A stretch of DNA of 15,369 nucleotides from an uncultured Limnohabitans sp. (GCA_937928195.1 CALEYZ010000064.1:1-15369), one strand, 5' to 3'. Counted from the stretch's first letter, positions 6,644 through 14,333 are shown. Notes: generated from the letters alone by a model not told the origin. Translations and numbers: made by a program.

Positions 6644-7576
6644 ATGAACCGCGTATTGGCCCACACAGGCGCAAAGTATCCCATCTTGCAAGCGCCCATG
6701 GGCTGGATTGCCAGAACCCCATTGGCTTCTGCTGTTTCTCGTGCTGGGGGTTTGGGCATCATTGAGACGTCTTCAGGCGAGACGGCCAACTGCCAGGCTG
6801 AAATTACCAAAATGCGCGAATTGAATTTGCCTTTTGGTGTCAACCTGCCCATCCGGTTTTTAAAAGACGATGCCATGCTCAAGTTTGTGTGTGCGTCGGG
6901 CGTCAAATTTGTCACTACCTCTGCAGGCAGTCCGGCCAAGTTCATTCAGCCGCTCAAAGATGCGGGCATCACGGTGTACCACGCTGTGCCCACGGTGGAT
7001 GCCGCGCTCAAATGCGTTGAGGCTGGCATTGATGGCTTGGTGGTGGAAGGCTCGGAGGGCGGTGGCTTTAAAAATCCTGAAGACGTGTCCACCTTGGTCT
7101 TGCTACAAGCTATCCGCGCTAAAGTGGACGTGCCATTGATTGCGGCGGGGGGCATTTCAGACGGTCGCGGCATGGCGGCTGCTTTTGCTTTGGGCGCGGA
7201 GGCGGTTCAAATGGGCACGCGCTTTGTCAGCTGTGCAGAGAGCCCGGTTCACCAGAATTTCAAAGACGCCATTGTCAATGCCAAAGAAACCGGTACCTGG
7301 ATGCTCAACACCAAAGGCACCCCTTGCATTCGTGCCTTGAAGTCAGACAGAACCGCTGTTGTCCACGCGCAAGGCGTGATGTCCTTTGATGACATGAAGG
7401 GCATCTTGAATGTCTATTTCCAAGGCGACATGGAAGCTGCGCCCGCATTGGCAGGCCAATCGGTGGGCTTGATCGATTCGGTCAAGACAGCCCAGCAAAT
7501 CATTGACGAGACGGTGTCAGAGTTTTTCAAGATCAGTGCGCGGATGGGGCAATACGCGCAGTCACAGTCATTTTGA
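6644..7576 (+). CDS. NMO/FabK-like flavin oxidoreductase lacking the usual active-site His
   Basis: A 310-residue FMN-type TIM-barrel protein of the nitronate monooxygenase (2-nitropropane dioxygenase)/FabK family. Visible marks are PILQAPMGWIA (13-23), AGGLGII (34-40), AAGGISDGRGMAAAFALGA (167-185) for flavin phosphate binding, and MGTRFVSCAES (190-200). In the motif normally read as EGxEAGGH, this protein has EGSEGGGF (135-142), so the usual catalytic histidine is Phe142. Nitronate oxidation or enoyl-ACP reduction in the classical way is therefore doubtful; it may be a paralogue with another reductase or oxidase role. Start ATG at 6644, with AAGGAA at 6633-6638; the frame open from 6524 overlaps the synthetase and is not used. 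Located between the acyl-CoA synthetase and the ABC importer; the substrate is unknown. Confidence 0.88.
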   Translation: MNRVLAHTGAKYPILQAPMGWIARTPLASAVSRAGGLGIIETSSGETANCQAEITKMRELNLPFGVNLPIRFLKDDAMLKFVCASGVKFVTTSAGSPAKFIQPLKDAGITVYHAVPTVDAALKCVEAGIDGLVVEGSEGGGFKNPEDVSTLVLLQAIRAKVDVPLIAAGGISDGRGMAAAFALGAEAVQMGTRFVSCAESPVHQNFKDAIVNAKETGTWMLNTKGTPCIRALKSDRTAVVHAQGVMSFDDMKGILNVYFQGDMEAAPALAGQSVGLIDSVKTAQQIIDETVSEFFKISARMGQYAQSQSF

Positions 7577-7601
7577 AGGGCATTTCTTTGCGTTCAAAGG
7601 A

Positions 7602-7630
7602 CTGACGGCACGGTTGACGCTGTATAGAAT
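7602..7630 (+). promoter_or_regulatory. Candidate promoter of the ABC importer/vanA operon
   Basis: CTGACG (7602-7607, 4/6 to the -35 consensus) and TAGAAT (7625-7630, 5/6 to the -10 consensus) are 17 bp apart. This predicts a start near 7637 and a leader of about 56 nt before the binding-protein gene. Read-through from the upstream flavoprotein gene is also possible, since no terminator is seen between. Confidence 0.4.
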
Positions 7631-7651
7631 GTGTTCCAAAACTGCATGGCT

Positions 7652-7669
7652 TTGTACTGTGCAGGCAAT
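7652..7669 (+). promoter_or_regulatory. Leader motif TTGTACTGTGCAGGCAAT, copy 2
   Basis: Second copy of the 18-mer at 511-528 (15/18 identical, 12 bases in a row), 23 bp upstream of the binding-protein ATG. The left inverted-repeat arm is degenerate here (TTGTA instead of TTGCC). It lies downstream of the predicted transcription start, a position that would suit a repressor or an RNA-level element. Confidence 0.3.
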
Positions 7670-7680
7670 TCATTCATCAC

Positions 7681-7685
7681 AGGAG
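7681..7685 (+). promoter_or_regulatory. Strong ribosome binding site AGGAG
   Basis: AGGAG lies 7 bp before the ATG at 7693 and fixes the start of the periplasmic binding protein. It suits the high expression expected of such proteins. Confidence 0.75.
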
Positions 7686-7692
7686 TTACACG

Positions 7693-8856
7693 ATGCAAAA
7701 ACGTTTCCTTTTGAAAGCTGCCGTCTTGGCCGCGGTATTGGCCAGCACGGGCGTGATGGCGCAGGACAAATTCAAAATTGGTCTGATCTTGCCCATGACG
7801 GGGCCCTTTGCCTCCACCGGTAAACAAATCGAAGCGGCCGCCAAGCTGTACATGGCGCAAAACGGCGACATGGTGGCGGGCAAAAAAGTGGAGCTGATCG
7901 TCAAAGATGACACCAGTGCACCCGACGTCACCAAGCGCATTGCGCAAGAACTGGTGGTGAACGACAAGGTCAGCGTGTTGGCCGGTTTTGGCCTTACACC
8001 GTTGGCTTTGGCCACGGCCCCCATTGCGACGCAATCCAAAACACCTTTGGTGGTCATGGCGGCGGCCACGTCCAGCATCACAGAGGCATCGCCTTTCATC
8101 ATTCGCACCAGCTTTACCTTGCCCCAAGCGGCCGTGGGCTTGGCCGATTGGGCGCCCAAGAACAACATCAAAAAAGTGGTGACCTTGGTCTCCGATTACG
8201 GCCCTGGCATCGATGCTGAAAAGTATTTCAAAGACCGTTTCACCTTCAATGGTGGCCAAGTGATTGACACCTTGCGCGTTCCCATGCGCAACCCCGACTT
8301 CGCGCCATTCCTGCAAAAAGTCCGCGATGCCAAACCCGACGCGGTGTATGTGTTTGTGCCCTCAGGTGCTGGCGCAGCGCTCATGAAGCAATTTGCCGAA
8401 CGTGGCATGGACAAAGCGGGCATCCGTTTGATTGGCACCGGTGACGTGACCGATGACGATATTTTGAACGGCATGGGTGACGTGGCCATGGGCGTCATCA
8501 CGTCGCACCATTACTCTGCATCGCACAACTCACCCATGAACAAAAAATTTGTAGAAGCCTTCAGCAAGGCCAATGCAGGTTTGCGTCCCAACTTCATGGC
8601 AGTCGGCGGCTATGACGGCATGCGCGTCATCTACGAGGCTGCAAAATCGACCAAGGGTGCTGGCGGTCAAGCTTTGCTCGATGCCATGAAAGGCCAAGTG
8701 TTTGAAAGCCCCCGCGGCCCGGTTTTCATTGATGCGCAAACCCGCGACGTGGTTCACAACATCTACATTCGCAAAGTGGAGCGTGTGGGTGGTCAGCTTT
8801 ACAACCAAGAGTTTGAGACGATCAAAGACGTCAAAGACCCTGGCAAAACCCGTTAA
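7693..8856 (+). CDS. Liv-type ABC transporter periplasmic substrate-binding protein
   Basis: A 387-residue periplasmic binding protein of the branched-chain amino acid/LivK type (Peripla_BP_6 fold). It captures the ligand and delivers it to the LivHM permease encoded downstream. The N-terminus MQKRFLLKAAVLAAVLASTG is a Sec signal peptide with probable cleavage after VMA (Ala23|Gln24). KIGLILPMTGPFASTGKQ and the later VGGYDGMRVIYEAAK region are typical of the family. Relatives in Burkholderiales and Rhizobiales often bind aromatic acids rather than amino acids, and linkage to vanA makes an aromatic ligand attractive here, but this is inference. It heads the importer operon and is followed by a terminator-like hairpin that probably keeps its mRNA more abundant than that of the membrane genes. 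Confidence 0.93.
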   Translation: MQKRFLLKAAVLAAVLASTGVMAQDKFKIGLILPMTGPFASTGKQIEAAAKLYMAQNGDMVAGKKVELIVKDDTSAPDVTKRIAQELVVNDKVSVLAGFGLTPLALATAPIATQSKTPLVVMAAATSSITEASPFIIRTSFTLPQAAVGLADWAPKNNIKKVVTLVSDYGPGIDAEKYFKDRFTFNGGQVIDTLRVPMRNPDFAPFLQKVRDAKPDAVYVFVPSGAGAALMKQFAERGMDKAGIRLIGTGDVTDDDILNGMGDVAMGVITSHHYSASHNSPMNKKFVEAFSKANAGLRPNFMAVGGYDGMRVIYEAAKSTKGAGGQALLDAMKGQVFESPRGPVFIDAQTRDVVHNIYIRKVERVGGQLYNQEFETIKDVKDPGKTR

Positions 8857-8872
8857 CCCAACTTAGCTTCAT

Positions 8873-8905
8873 CAGCCCATTCCAATCGAATGGGCTGCTC
8901 TTTTC
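8873..8905 (+). terminator. Hairpin with T-rich tail between binding protein and livH (attenuator)
   Basis: CAGCCCATTC (8873-8882) and GAATGGGCTG (8888-8897) form a perfect 10-bp stem with a 5-nt loop, followed by CTCTTTTC. The livH ATG comes directly after. It resembles an intrinsic terminator, but the downstream genes have no other promoter in sight. The likely role is partial termination or mRNA stabilisation that sets the ratio of binding protein to permease. Confidence 0.7.
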
Positions 8906-9772
8906 ATGTTGACCATTCTGTTTGACGGCGTTGCCTACGGCATGCTTCTGTTTATTTTGGCCGTCGGTTTGGCGGTCACGATGGGCTTGATGAATTTCAT
9001 CAATCTGGCGCATGGTGCGTTTGCCATGGCGGGCGGCTACTTGGCTGTTCTGTTGATGCAGCGCCTCGATGTCCCTTTTATGTGGTGTTTGCCATTGGCC
9101 TTTGCTACAACGGGCTTGCTCGGTGCCTTATTGGAGCGCACGCTGTACCGACGCATGTACGCCAAGCCCCACTTAGACCAAGTCTTGTTTTCCATTGGCC
9201 TGGCCTTCATGTCGGTGTCTGCCGTGGACTATTTCATGGGGTCGCAGCAGCAGATCATTCAACTGCCTGAATGGTTGCGCGGTCGAACCGAATTGTGGGA
9301 TGGGGCCTTGGGCATGGGGCACTACCGCTTGTTCATCATTGCCATTTGTGCCGCACTCACAGTGGGTTTGCAATACGTCTTGGCCAAGACGCGATTTGGC
9401 AGCCAGTTGCGGGCCAGTGTGGACGATTCGCGTGTGGCCGCGGGCCTGGGCATCAACGTCAACTTGGTGTTTGCCGTGACCTTCGCCATGGGCTCTGGCT
9501 TGGCCGGCTTGGGCGGCGCCCTGGGCGCCGAGGTGCTGGGCTTGGACCCCACCTTTCCCTTGAAATTCATGGTGTATTTTTTGATCGTGGTAGCGGTGGG
9601 CGGCACGTCCTCCATCACCGGTCCTTTGTTGGCGGCTTTGTTGTTGGGCATTGCCGATGTCGCAGGTAAATATTACGTGCCCAAGTTGGGTGCTTTCATC
9701 GTCTACACCTTGATGCTGCTGATTTTGTTGTGGCGTCCGCAAGGCCTTTTTGTGCGTCAAGGAGGCAAGTGA
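8906..9772 (+). CDS. livH: Branched-chain-type ABC transporter permease LivH
   Basis: A 288-residue inner-membrane permease, one half of the LivH/LivM channel. It starts MLTILFDGVAYGMLLFILAV and continues with NFINLAHGAFAM (about 31-42), the hallmark of LivH proteins. Most of the protein is hydrophobic helices (about eight). GLGINVNLVFAVTFAMGSGLAG (about 186-207) is the conserved cytoplasmic loop and helix that contacts the ATPase. The ATG at 8906 directly follows the T-rich tail of the upstream hairpin and has no recognisable ribosome binding site, so translation may be low or depend on coupling. The stop overlaps the livM start as TGATG. The symbol is by homology; the substrate need not be leucine. 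Confidence 0.93.
   Translation: MLTILFDGVAYGMLLFILAVGLAVTMGLMNFINLAHGAFAMAGGYLAVLLMQRLDVPFMWCLPLAFATTGLLGALLERTLYRRMYAKPHLDQVLFSIGLAFMSVSAVDYFMGSQQQIIQLPEWLRGRTELWDGALGMGHYRLFIIAICAALTVGLQYVLAKTRFGSQLRASVDDSRVAAGLGINVNLVFAVTFAMGSGLAGLGGALGAEVLGLDPTFPLKFMVYFLIVVAVGGTSSITGPLLAALLLGIADVAGKYYVPKLGAFIVYTLMLLILLWRPQGLFVRQGGK
9759..9765 (+). promoter_or_regulatory. Ribosome binding site AAGGAGG for livM
   Basis: A near-perfect anti-Shine-Dalgarno match 6 bp before the ATG at 9772 decides this start over the in-frame ATG at 9730, which lies inside livH. Confidence 0.8.
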
Positions 9773-10737
9773 TGGGTTCGCGCAATGCAGGCATGCAAAT
9801 GCAGTTGTTGAAAGCCTCGCGGTGGACGTGGCAAGAGGTACTTGTGTGGGCGTTGGTGTTTGCCGCGCCTTGGATGTTTCCGGGTCACGCGCTGATCGTG
9901 AATGAAGTGGCCATCGTGGCCTTGTTCGCGCTGTCCTTGGACCTGGTGCTGGGCTATGCCGGTGTGGTGTCTTTGGGCCATGCTGCGTTCTTGGGCTTTG
10001 GCGCTTACACCGCCGCACTTTTTGCCAAGCACATCATGCCCGACCCCTTTGTGGGACTGTTGGTGGGCATGGCTGCCGCAACTGCGCTGGGTGCGGTGTT
10101 TTCGCTCACCATTCTGCGAGGCACCGACCTGACCCGTTTGATGGTCACTCTGGGTTTGGCCCTCATCCTTTTGGAACTGGCCAACAAATTGGATTGGCTA
10201 ACGGGAGGGTCTGATGGTTTGCAAGGTGTCGTGATGGGACCGGTGTTGGGGCGATTTGAATTTGACCTGATGGGACAAACGGCCGCCACTTATTCTTTGG
10301 CAGTGTTGTTTGTGTTGTTTGTCGCGGTGCGCCATTGGGTTCACTCGCCATTGGGTGCCACCGTCAAAGCCATTCGCGACAATCGTTTGCGTGCGTCCGC
10401 CATTGGCATCAACGTCAATGCCAAGATTGCCTTGGTCTACACCGTGGCTGCGGCATTGGCTGGCGCTGCAGGCGCACTGATGGCACAAACCACAGGCTTT
10501 GCCTCGCTCGATATTTTTGCGTTGGACCGTTCTGCCGATGTCATGCTGATGCTGGTGATTGGTGGTGTGGGTTGGTTGTACGGCGGCCTGCTGGGCGCTG
10601 TGGGATTCAAGCTCATGCACGATGTGATCTCGAGCATCACGCCGCAATACTGGACCTTCTGGATTGGTTTGTTCTTGGTGGTCTTGGTGTTGGTGGGACG
10701 TGACAAACTGTTGAAGCCTTGGAAGTGGTGGGCATGA
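9772..10737 (+). CDS. livM: Branched-chain-type ABC transporter permease LivM
   Basis: A 321-residue inner-membrane permease, partner of LivH. Typical LivM segments are LSLDLVLGYAGVVSLGHAAFLGFGAY (about 49-74), LRGTDLTRLMVTLGLALILLE (helices after residue 115), SPLGATVKAIRDNRLRASAIGIN (the conserved EAA-like cytoplasmic loop) and GGVGWLYGGLLGA. About eight to ten hydrophobic helices are visible. The start overlaps the livH stop by one base (TGATG) and is served by AAGGAGG, so livM is likely translated more efficiently than livH unless the two are coupled. The ending TGA overlaps the livG start region (ATGATG). The symbol rests on family and gene order. Confidence 0.93.
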   Translation: MGSRNAGMQMQLLKASRWTWQEVLVWALVFAAPWMFPGHALIVNEVAIVALFALSLDLVLGYAGVVSLGHAAFLGFGAYTAALFAKHIMPDPFVGLLVGMAAATALGAVFSLTILRGTDLTRLMVTLGLALILLELANKLDWLTGGSDGLQGVVMGPVLGRFEFDLMGQTAATYSLAVLFVLFVAVRHWVHSPLGATVKAIRDNRLRASAIGINVNAKIALVYTVAAALAGAAGALMAQTTGFASLDIFALDRSADVMLMLVIGGVGWLYGGLLGAVGFKLMHDVISSITPQYWTFWIGLFLVVLVLVGRDKLLKPWKWWA

Positions 10738-11567
10738 TGAACAAGAACACACCGACAACGACAACGGCAACAGTAACGGCAACGACAGTGACCTCCGGGA
10801 ATGGCTTGCCTTGTGTGCTTGAAACGCGCAACTTGCTGAAAAAATTTGGCGGCATCACGGCCACAGACCATGTCAATTTGAAGCTTCGCCAAGGTGCACG
10901 GCATGCCTTGATTGGTCCGAATGGTGCTGGCAAAACCACCTTGATCAACTTGATGACCGGTGTATTGCCGGCCACCGCTGGTCAGATTTTTTTAGAAGGC
11001 CAAGAGATCTCGCACATGGCACCGCATTTGCGGGTCCGACAAGGCTTGGTCAGAACTTTTCAAATCAACCAGTTGTTTGACAGCATGACGCCTTTGGAAA
11101 CTTTGGCCATGGTGATCAGCCAACAAAAAGGCTTGGGCGGTCGCGTTTGGCAAGCCCTGGGTGCAAAAGCCGATGTGGTCCATCGCGCTGAAGAATTGCT
11201 CGAGTTGTTTCACCTTCAAGCGGTTCACGATCAGGTGACATCGCAAATGCCATACGGCAAGCGCCGCTTGCTGGAGATGGCCATTGCTTTGGCCTGCGAG
11301 CCGCGCGTGCTCTTACTCGATGAACCTGTGGCCGGTGTGCCTGCAGGTGAACGCGAAGAATTACTGCGCACGGTGGCCCAATTGCCCAAAGATGTTTCGG
11401 TGCTCCTGATAGAACACGACATGGATTTGGTTTTTGATTTTGCCGAAACCATCACGGTGTTGGTCAATGGCGCGGTGCTGACCGAAGGCACACCCCAAGA
11501 CATCGCAAATGACTCTCAAGTGAAAGCAGTTTATTTGGGCCACGGCGAGGAATTGCAAAATGTCTGA
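10734..11567 (+). CDS. livG: ABC transporter ATP-binding protein LivG, Thr-rich N-terminal extension
   Basis: A 277-residue ATPase powering the LivHM permease. Walker A is GPNGAGKTT (61-69), the signature is the variant MPYGKRRLLEMA, Walker B is VLLLDEPVAGV, and the switch histidine lies in LIEHDMD; FQINQLFDSMTPLETL is the LivG-type Q-loop region. The first 24 residues before VLETRNLLKKFGG are not part of the ABC fold and are mostly Thr, Ala and Val, encoded by ACA/ACG/GCA/GTA codons. Starts at 10734 or 10737 are both possible; 10734 overlaps the livM stop (ATGA) and suits translational coupling. The 3' end overlaps livF by 8 bp. Confidence 0.93.
   Translation: MMNKNTPTTTTATVTATTVTSGNGLPCVLETRNLLKKFGGITATDHVNLKLRQGARHALIGPNGAGKTTLINLMTGVLPATAGQIFLEGQEISHMAPHLRVRQGLVRTFQINQLFDSMTPLETLAMVISQQKGLGGRVWQALGAKADVVHRAEELLELFHLQAVHDQVTSQMPYGKRRLLEMAIALACEPRVLLLDEPVAGVPAGEREELLRTVAQLPKDVSVLLIEHDMDLVFDFAETITVLVNGAVLTEGTPQDIANDSQVKAVYLGHGEELQNV
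10749..10793 (+). repeat. Degenerate hexanucleotide tract (ACNNNA-like) encoding the Thr-rich LivG start
   Basis: ACA CCG ACA ACG ACA ACG and following codons form an imperfect period-6, A/C-rich low-complexity run within the first 20 codons of livG. No other stretch in the window looks like it. It has few G or T bases and is probably unstructured mRNA, which may help initiation. Confidence 0.55.
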
Positions 11568-12306
11568 GTTGCTGAAGATTCGCGAATTGAGCGCAGGCTA
11601 TGGGGAAGCTGTGGTTTTGCAAAACATCAGCTTCAGCTTGGCAGAAGGTGAAACGCTGGCATTGCTCGGTCGCAATGGCACTGGCAAAACCACCTTGCTT
11701 GACACCTTGGCAGGCGCCACGCACCAACACGCCGGCCAGATAGATTTTGCGGGCCATGCCTTGCACACCTTGCCATCACACCAACGTGCCGCTGCTGGCA
11801 TTGGTTGGGTGCCGCAAGAGCGCAATATTTTCAAGTCCCTCACGGTGCATGAAAATTTAACGGCGGTGGCCAGAGTACCTCGCGATGGTCAATCCAGCCG
11901 ACCTTGGACACCTGAACGTGTCTACGAGATGTTTCCACGGCTGGCAGAACGCAAGACCAATTTGGGCACGCAATTGTCAGGCGGTGAGCAACAAATGTTG
12001 GCTGTGGGCAGAGCCTTGGTGCTCAACCCGCGCTTGTTGTTGTTGGACGAACCGCTGGAGGGCTTGGCCCCCATCATTGTGGAAGAGTTGTTGCGCGCCA
12101 TTGCCAGAATTACCCGTGAAGAGGGCTTGTCGGCCATCATTGTGGAGCAGCACCCGCAAGCCATTTTGGCCATCAGCCACAAGGCGGTTGTGCTGGACCA
12201 TGGTGAAGTGGTTCACGCAGGCACAGCCCAAGAATTGCGCGAGCAACCTGACATGCTGAACACGCTGTTGGGTGTGACGCAAAAAACCTTTGAGTCAAAA
12301 GATTGA
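11560..12306 (+). CDS. livF: ABC transporter ATP-binding protein LivF
   Basis: A 248-residue second ATPase of the importer. Walker A GRNGTGKTT (about 38-46), Q-loop VPQERNIFKSLTV, signature LSGGEQQM, Walker B LLLLDEPLEGLAP and the switch histidine in IIVEQH are all intact. DEPLEGLAP is characteristic of LivF as opposed to LivG. The start ATG at 11560 overlaps the livG 3' end and is preceded by GAGGAA, indicating translational coupling. It is followed after only 16 bp by vanA, so the importer and the oxygenase are very probably on one mRNA. Confidence 0.94.
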   Translation: MSELLKIRELSAGYGEAVVLQNISFSLAEGETLALLGRNGTGKTTLLDTLAGATHQHAGQIDFAGHALHTLPSHQRAAAGIGWVPQERNIFKSLTVHENLTAVARVPRDGQSSRPWTPERVYEMFPRLAERKTNLGTQLSGGEQQMLAVGRALVLNPRLLLLDEPLEGLAPIIVEELLRAIARITREEGLSAIIVEQHPQAILAISHKAVVLDHGEVVHAGTAQELREQPDMLNTLLGVTQKTFESKD

Positions 12307-12322
12307 AAGAATAGGATTTGGC

Positions 12323-13354
12323 ATGTTCTTGAAAAATACTTGGTATGTGGCCTGTCAGGCCCATGAGATCTCTGACAAACCTTTGGGCCGCAAAATTTGC
12401 AACGAGGCCATGGTGTTTTATAAAAATGCCGAAGGCAAGGTGTCGGCTGTGCAAGACTTTTGTCCGCACCGCGGCGCGCCATTGTCCTTAGGGCGTGTTT
12501 GCAATGGGCAGTTGGTGTGTGGCTACCACGGTTTGGTAATGGGCTGTGATGGGCACACCGTCAGCATGCCCGGCCATCAGGTTCGCAACTTTGAGCCCGT
12601 CAAAGCCTATGCTGTGATTGAGCGTTATGGTTTTGTCTGGGTCTGGCCTGGTGATCAGTCCAAAGTCGACCCCGCGCAAATGCCCACGTTCGAATGGTTT
12701 GACAATCCCAAGTGGGCTTACGGCGGTGGGCTGTACCACATCGCGTGCGATTACCGCCTGATGATTGACAACCTGATGGACCTGACACACGAAACGTATG
12801 TTCACAGCACCAGCATTGGTCAACAAGAAATTGACGAAACACCCAGCCGCACTGTGACCGAGGGTGATTGCGTCACCACCAGTCGCTTCATGGAAGGCAT
12901 CAAAGCACCACCTTTTTGGAAGATGGCCATGCGTGCCAATGACCTGGACGATGAGGCCACCGTTGACCGTTGGCAAATTTGCAAATTCACACCGCCCAGC
13001 CACGTGCTGATTGAAGTGGGTGTGGCGCTGGCGGGCAAGGGTGGCTATCACGCGGCACCTGAAGACAAAGCCTACAGTGTGGTGGTGGATTTCATCACGC
13101 CAGAAACAGACACATCGATTCACTACTTCTGGGGCATGGTGCGCCAATTCAAACCCGAAGACAAAGCGCTCACCGCTCAAATTCAAGAAGGTCAGGGCAA
13201 AATTTTCAGTGAAGATTTGCAGATGTTGGAAATGCAGCAGAAGAACCTGCTGGCCTTCCCAGAGCGCAAGCTCAAAATTTTGTCGATCGATGCGGGCGGC
13301 GTCATGTCGCGTCGCGTGATCGATCGTTTGTTAGCCCTTGAACAGGCCGCATGA
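12323..13354 (+). CDS. vanA: Vanillate O-demethylase oxygenase subunit (Rieske non-haem iron)
   Basis: A 343-residue oxygenase component that demethylates vanillate to protocatechuate and formaldehyde, taking electrons from the reductase VanB. The Rieske [2Fe-2S] ligands are Cys47, His49, Cys66 and His69 (CPHRGAPLS to CGYHG). The mononuclear iron ligands are His156 and His161 (DLTHETYVH), with Asp298 (FSEDL) as probable third ligand and Asp153 as the bridge to the neighbouring Rieske cluster. MFLKNTWYVACQ, MGCDGHTVSMPG, DRWQICKFTPPSHVLIEVGV and AGKGGYH closely resemble remembered Pseudomonas VanA. The ATG at 12323 with AGGA upstream is preferred over the TTG at 12290 inside livF. No vanB or other reductase is next to it. 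Syringate or another methoxybenzoate is an alternative substrate. Confidence 0.9.
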   Translation: MFLKNTWYVACQAHEISDKPLGRKICNEAMVFYKNAEGKVSAVQDFCPHRGAPLSLGRVCNGQLVCGYHGLVMGCDGHTVSMPGHQVRNFEPVKAYAVIERYGFVWVWPGDQSKVDPAQMPTFEWFDNPKWAYGGGLYHIACDYRLMIDNLMDLTHETYVHSTSIGQQEIDETPSRTVTEGDCVTTSRFMEGIKAPPFWKMAMRANDLDDEATVDRWQICKFTPPSHVLIEVGVALAGKGGYHAAPEDKAYSVVVDFITPETDTSIHYFWGMVRQFKPEDKALTAQIQEGQGKIFSEDLQMLEMQQKNLLAFPERKLKILSIDAGGVMSRRVIDRLLALEQAA

Positions 13355-13355
13355 C

Positions 13356-14333
13356 ATGAACCGCAAAATCACCTCTTTCAAAACGACACTTTTAGCTTTG
13401 TGCCTTGCTTGCTGCACAGGCGCTTGGGCCCAACAGGCTTACCCCACCAAACCGCTCAAAATTGTGGTGCCCTTTGGCGCTGGCGGTGTGGCCGATTTGA
13501 CGGCACGCACTGTGGCGCAAAAAATGAGCGAGAACATGGGGCAGAGCATCGTGATCGAAAACAAGCCTGGCGCTGGTGGCGTGGTGGCCACCGATGCCGT
13601 TGCCAAATCGGCTGCCGATGGTTACACCTTGCTCTTGATGTCCAATGCCACAGCGGTCAGTGCAGGCTTGTTCAAAAGCCTGCCCTACGACGCTGAAAAA
13701 GACCTCACACCTTTGTCTGTGCTGGGCACGTTTGACATCGCCATTGTGGTGCCGCAAGAGTCCAAATTTGCCAGCTTGGCCGATGTGCTCAACTATGCCA
13801 AGGCCAATCCAGGCAAGCTCAACATTGGTAGCATCAATGTGGGCAGCACGCAGCACTTGGCTGCTGAGCTTTTCAAATCCACCGCGGGCATCGATGCCCA
13901 AGTCGTGCCCTTCAATGGCACGCCCGCAGTGTTGACTGCGTTGCGCGGTGGGCAAATTGAAGTGGGTGTTGAAATCTTGGCGCCTGTGCTGCCGCAAATC
14001 AAAGGCCAAGCCTTGCGCGCTTTGGCTGTGACGGGTGACAAGCGCGCGGCAGCCTTGCCGCAAGTGCCAACGGCCAAAGAAGCCGGCGTCAAAACCTTGT
14101 ACGCCGCTTCTTGGAATGCGCTTGCAGCGCCGGCCAAAACACCGCGCGACATTGTTCAGCGTTTGAACCAAGAAATTCAAGCCGCTTTGAACAATCCCGA
14201 TGTGCGAAAAAAATTGCTCGACATGAACGTTGACCCGCATCCCAGTTCGCTGCAACAAGCCGCAGACTTGCTCAGCAGTGAAACCAAGCGTTGGGGTGAC
14301 GTCATTCAGCGCGCAGGCATTGCCAAACAATAA
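13356..14333 (+). CDS. Bug/TctC-family periplasmic solute-binding protein
   Basis: A 325-residue extracytoplasmic binding protein of the tripartite tricarboxylate transporter (Bug) family, which binds carboxylates including aromatic acids such as terephthalate (TphC). The N-terminus is a Sec signal peptide with probable cleavage after AWA (Ala25|Gln26); the cysteines in it do not make a proper lipobox. PTKPLKIVVPFGAGGVADLTAR and VIENKPGAGGVVATDAVAKSAADGYTLL are family hallmarks. The start at 13356 is 1 bp after the vanA stop; the ribosome binding site is weak, suggesting coupling to vanA. No TctA or TctB membrane partner is seen, so it is an orphan as far as the window goes. The ligand is unknown; vanillate or a related aromatic acid is the contextual guess. 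Confidence 0.93.
   Translation: MNRKITSFKTTLLALCLACCTGAWAQQAYPTKPLKIVVPFGAGGVADLTARTVAQKMSENMGQSIVIENKPGAGGVVATDAVAKSAADGYTLLLMSNATAVSAGLFKSLPYDAEKDLTPLSVLGTFDIAIVVPQESKFASLADVLNYAKANPGKLNIGSINVGSTQHLAAELFKSTAGIDAQVVPFNGTPAVLTALRGGQIEVGVEILAPVLPQIKGQALRALAVTGDKRAAALPQVPTAKEAGVKTLYAASWNALAAPAKTPRDIVQRLNQEIQAALNNPDVRKKLLDMNVDPHPSSLQQAADLLSSETKRWGDVIQRAGIAKQ

Noticed and set aside
7613..7629. TTGACG at 7613-7618 as a -35 box
   Set aside because: The TATAGAAT that follows is only a few bases away and no -10-like sequence lies at 16-18 bp; the CTGACG/TAGAAT pair fits better.
9173..10018. Minus-strand open frame of 281 codons spanning livH and livM
   Set aside because: It crosses a strongly supported livH-livM junction with a perfect ribosome binding site on the plus strand.
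13398..13440. Lipoprotein signal in the Bug protein (LALCLACC)
   Set aside because: The residues before either candidate cysteine do not satisfy the lipobox, and AWA|QQ is a normal signal peptidase I site.
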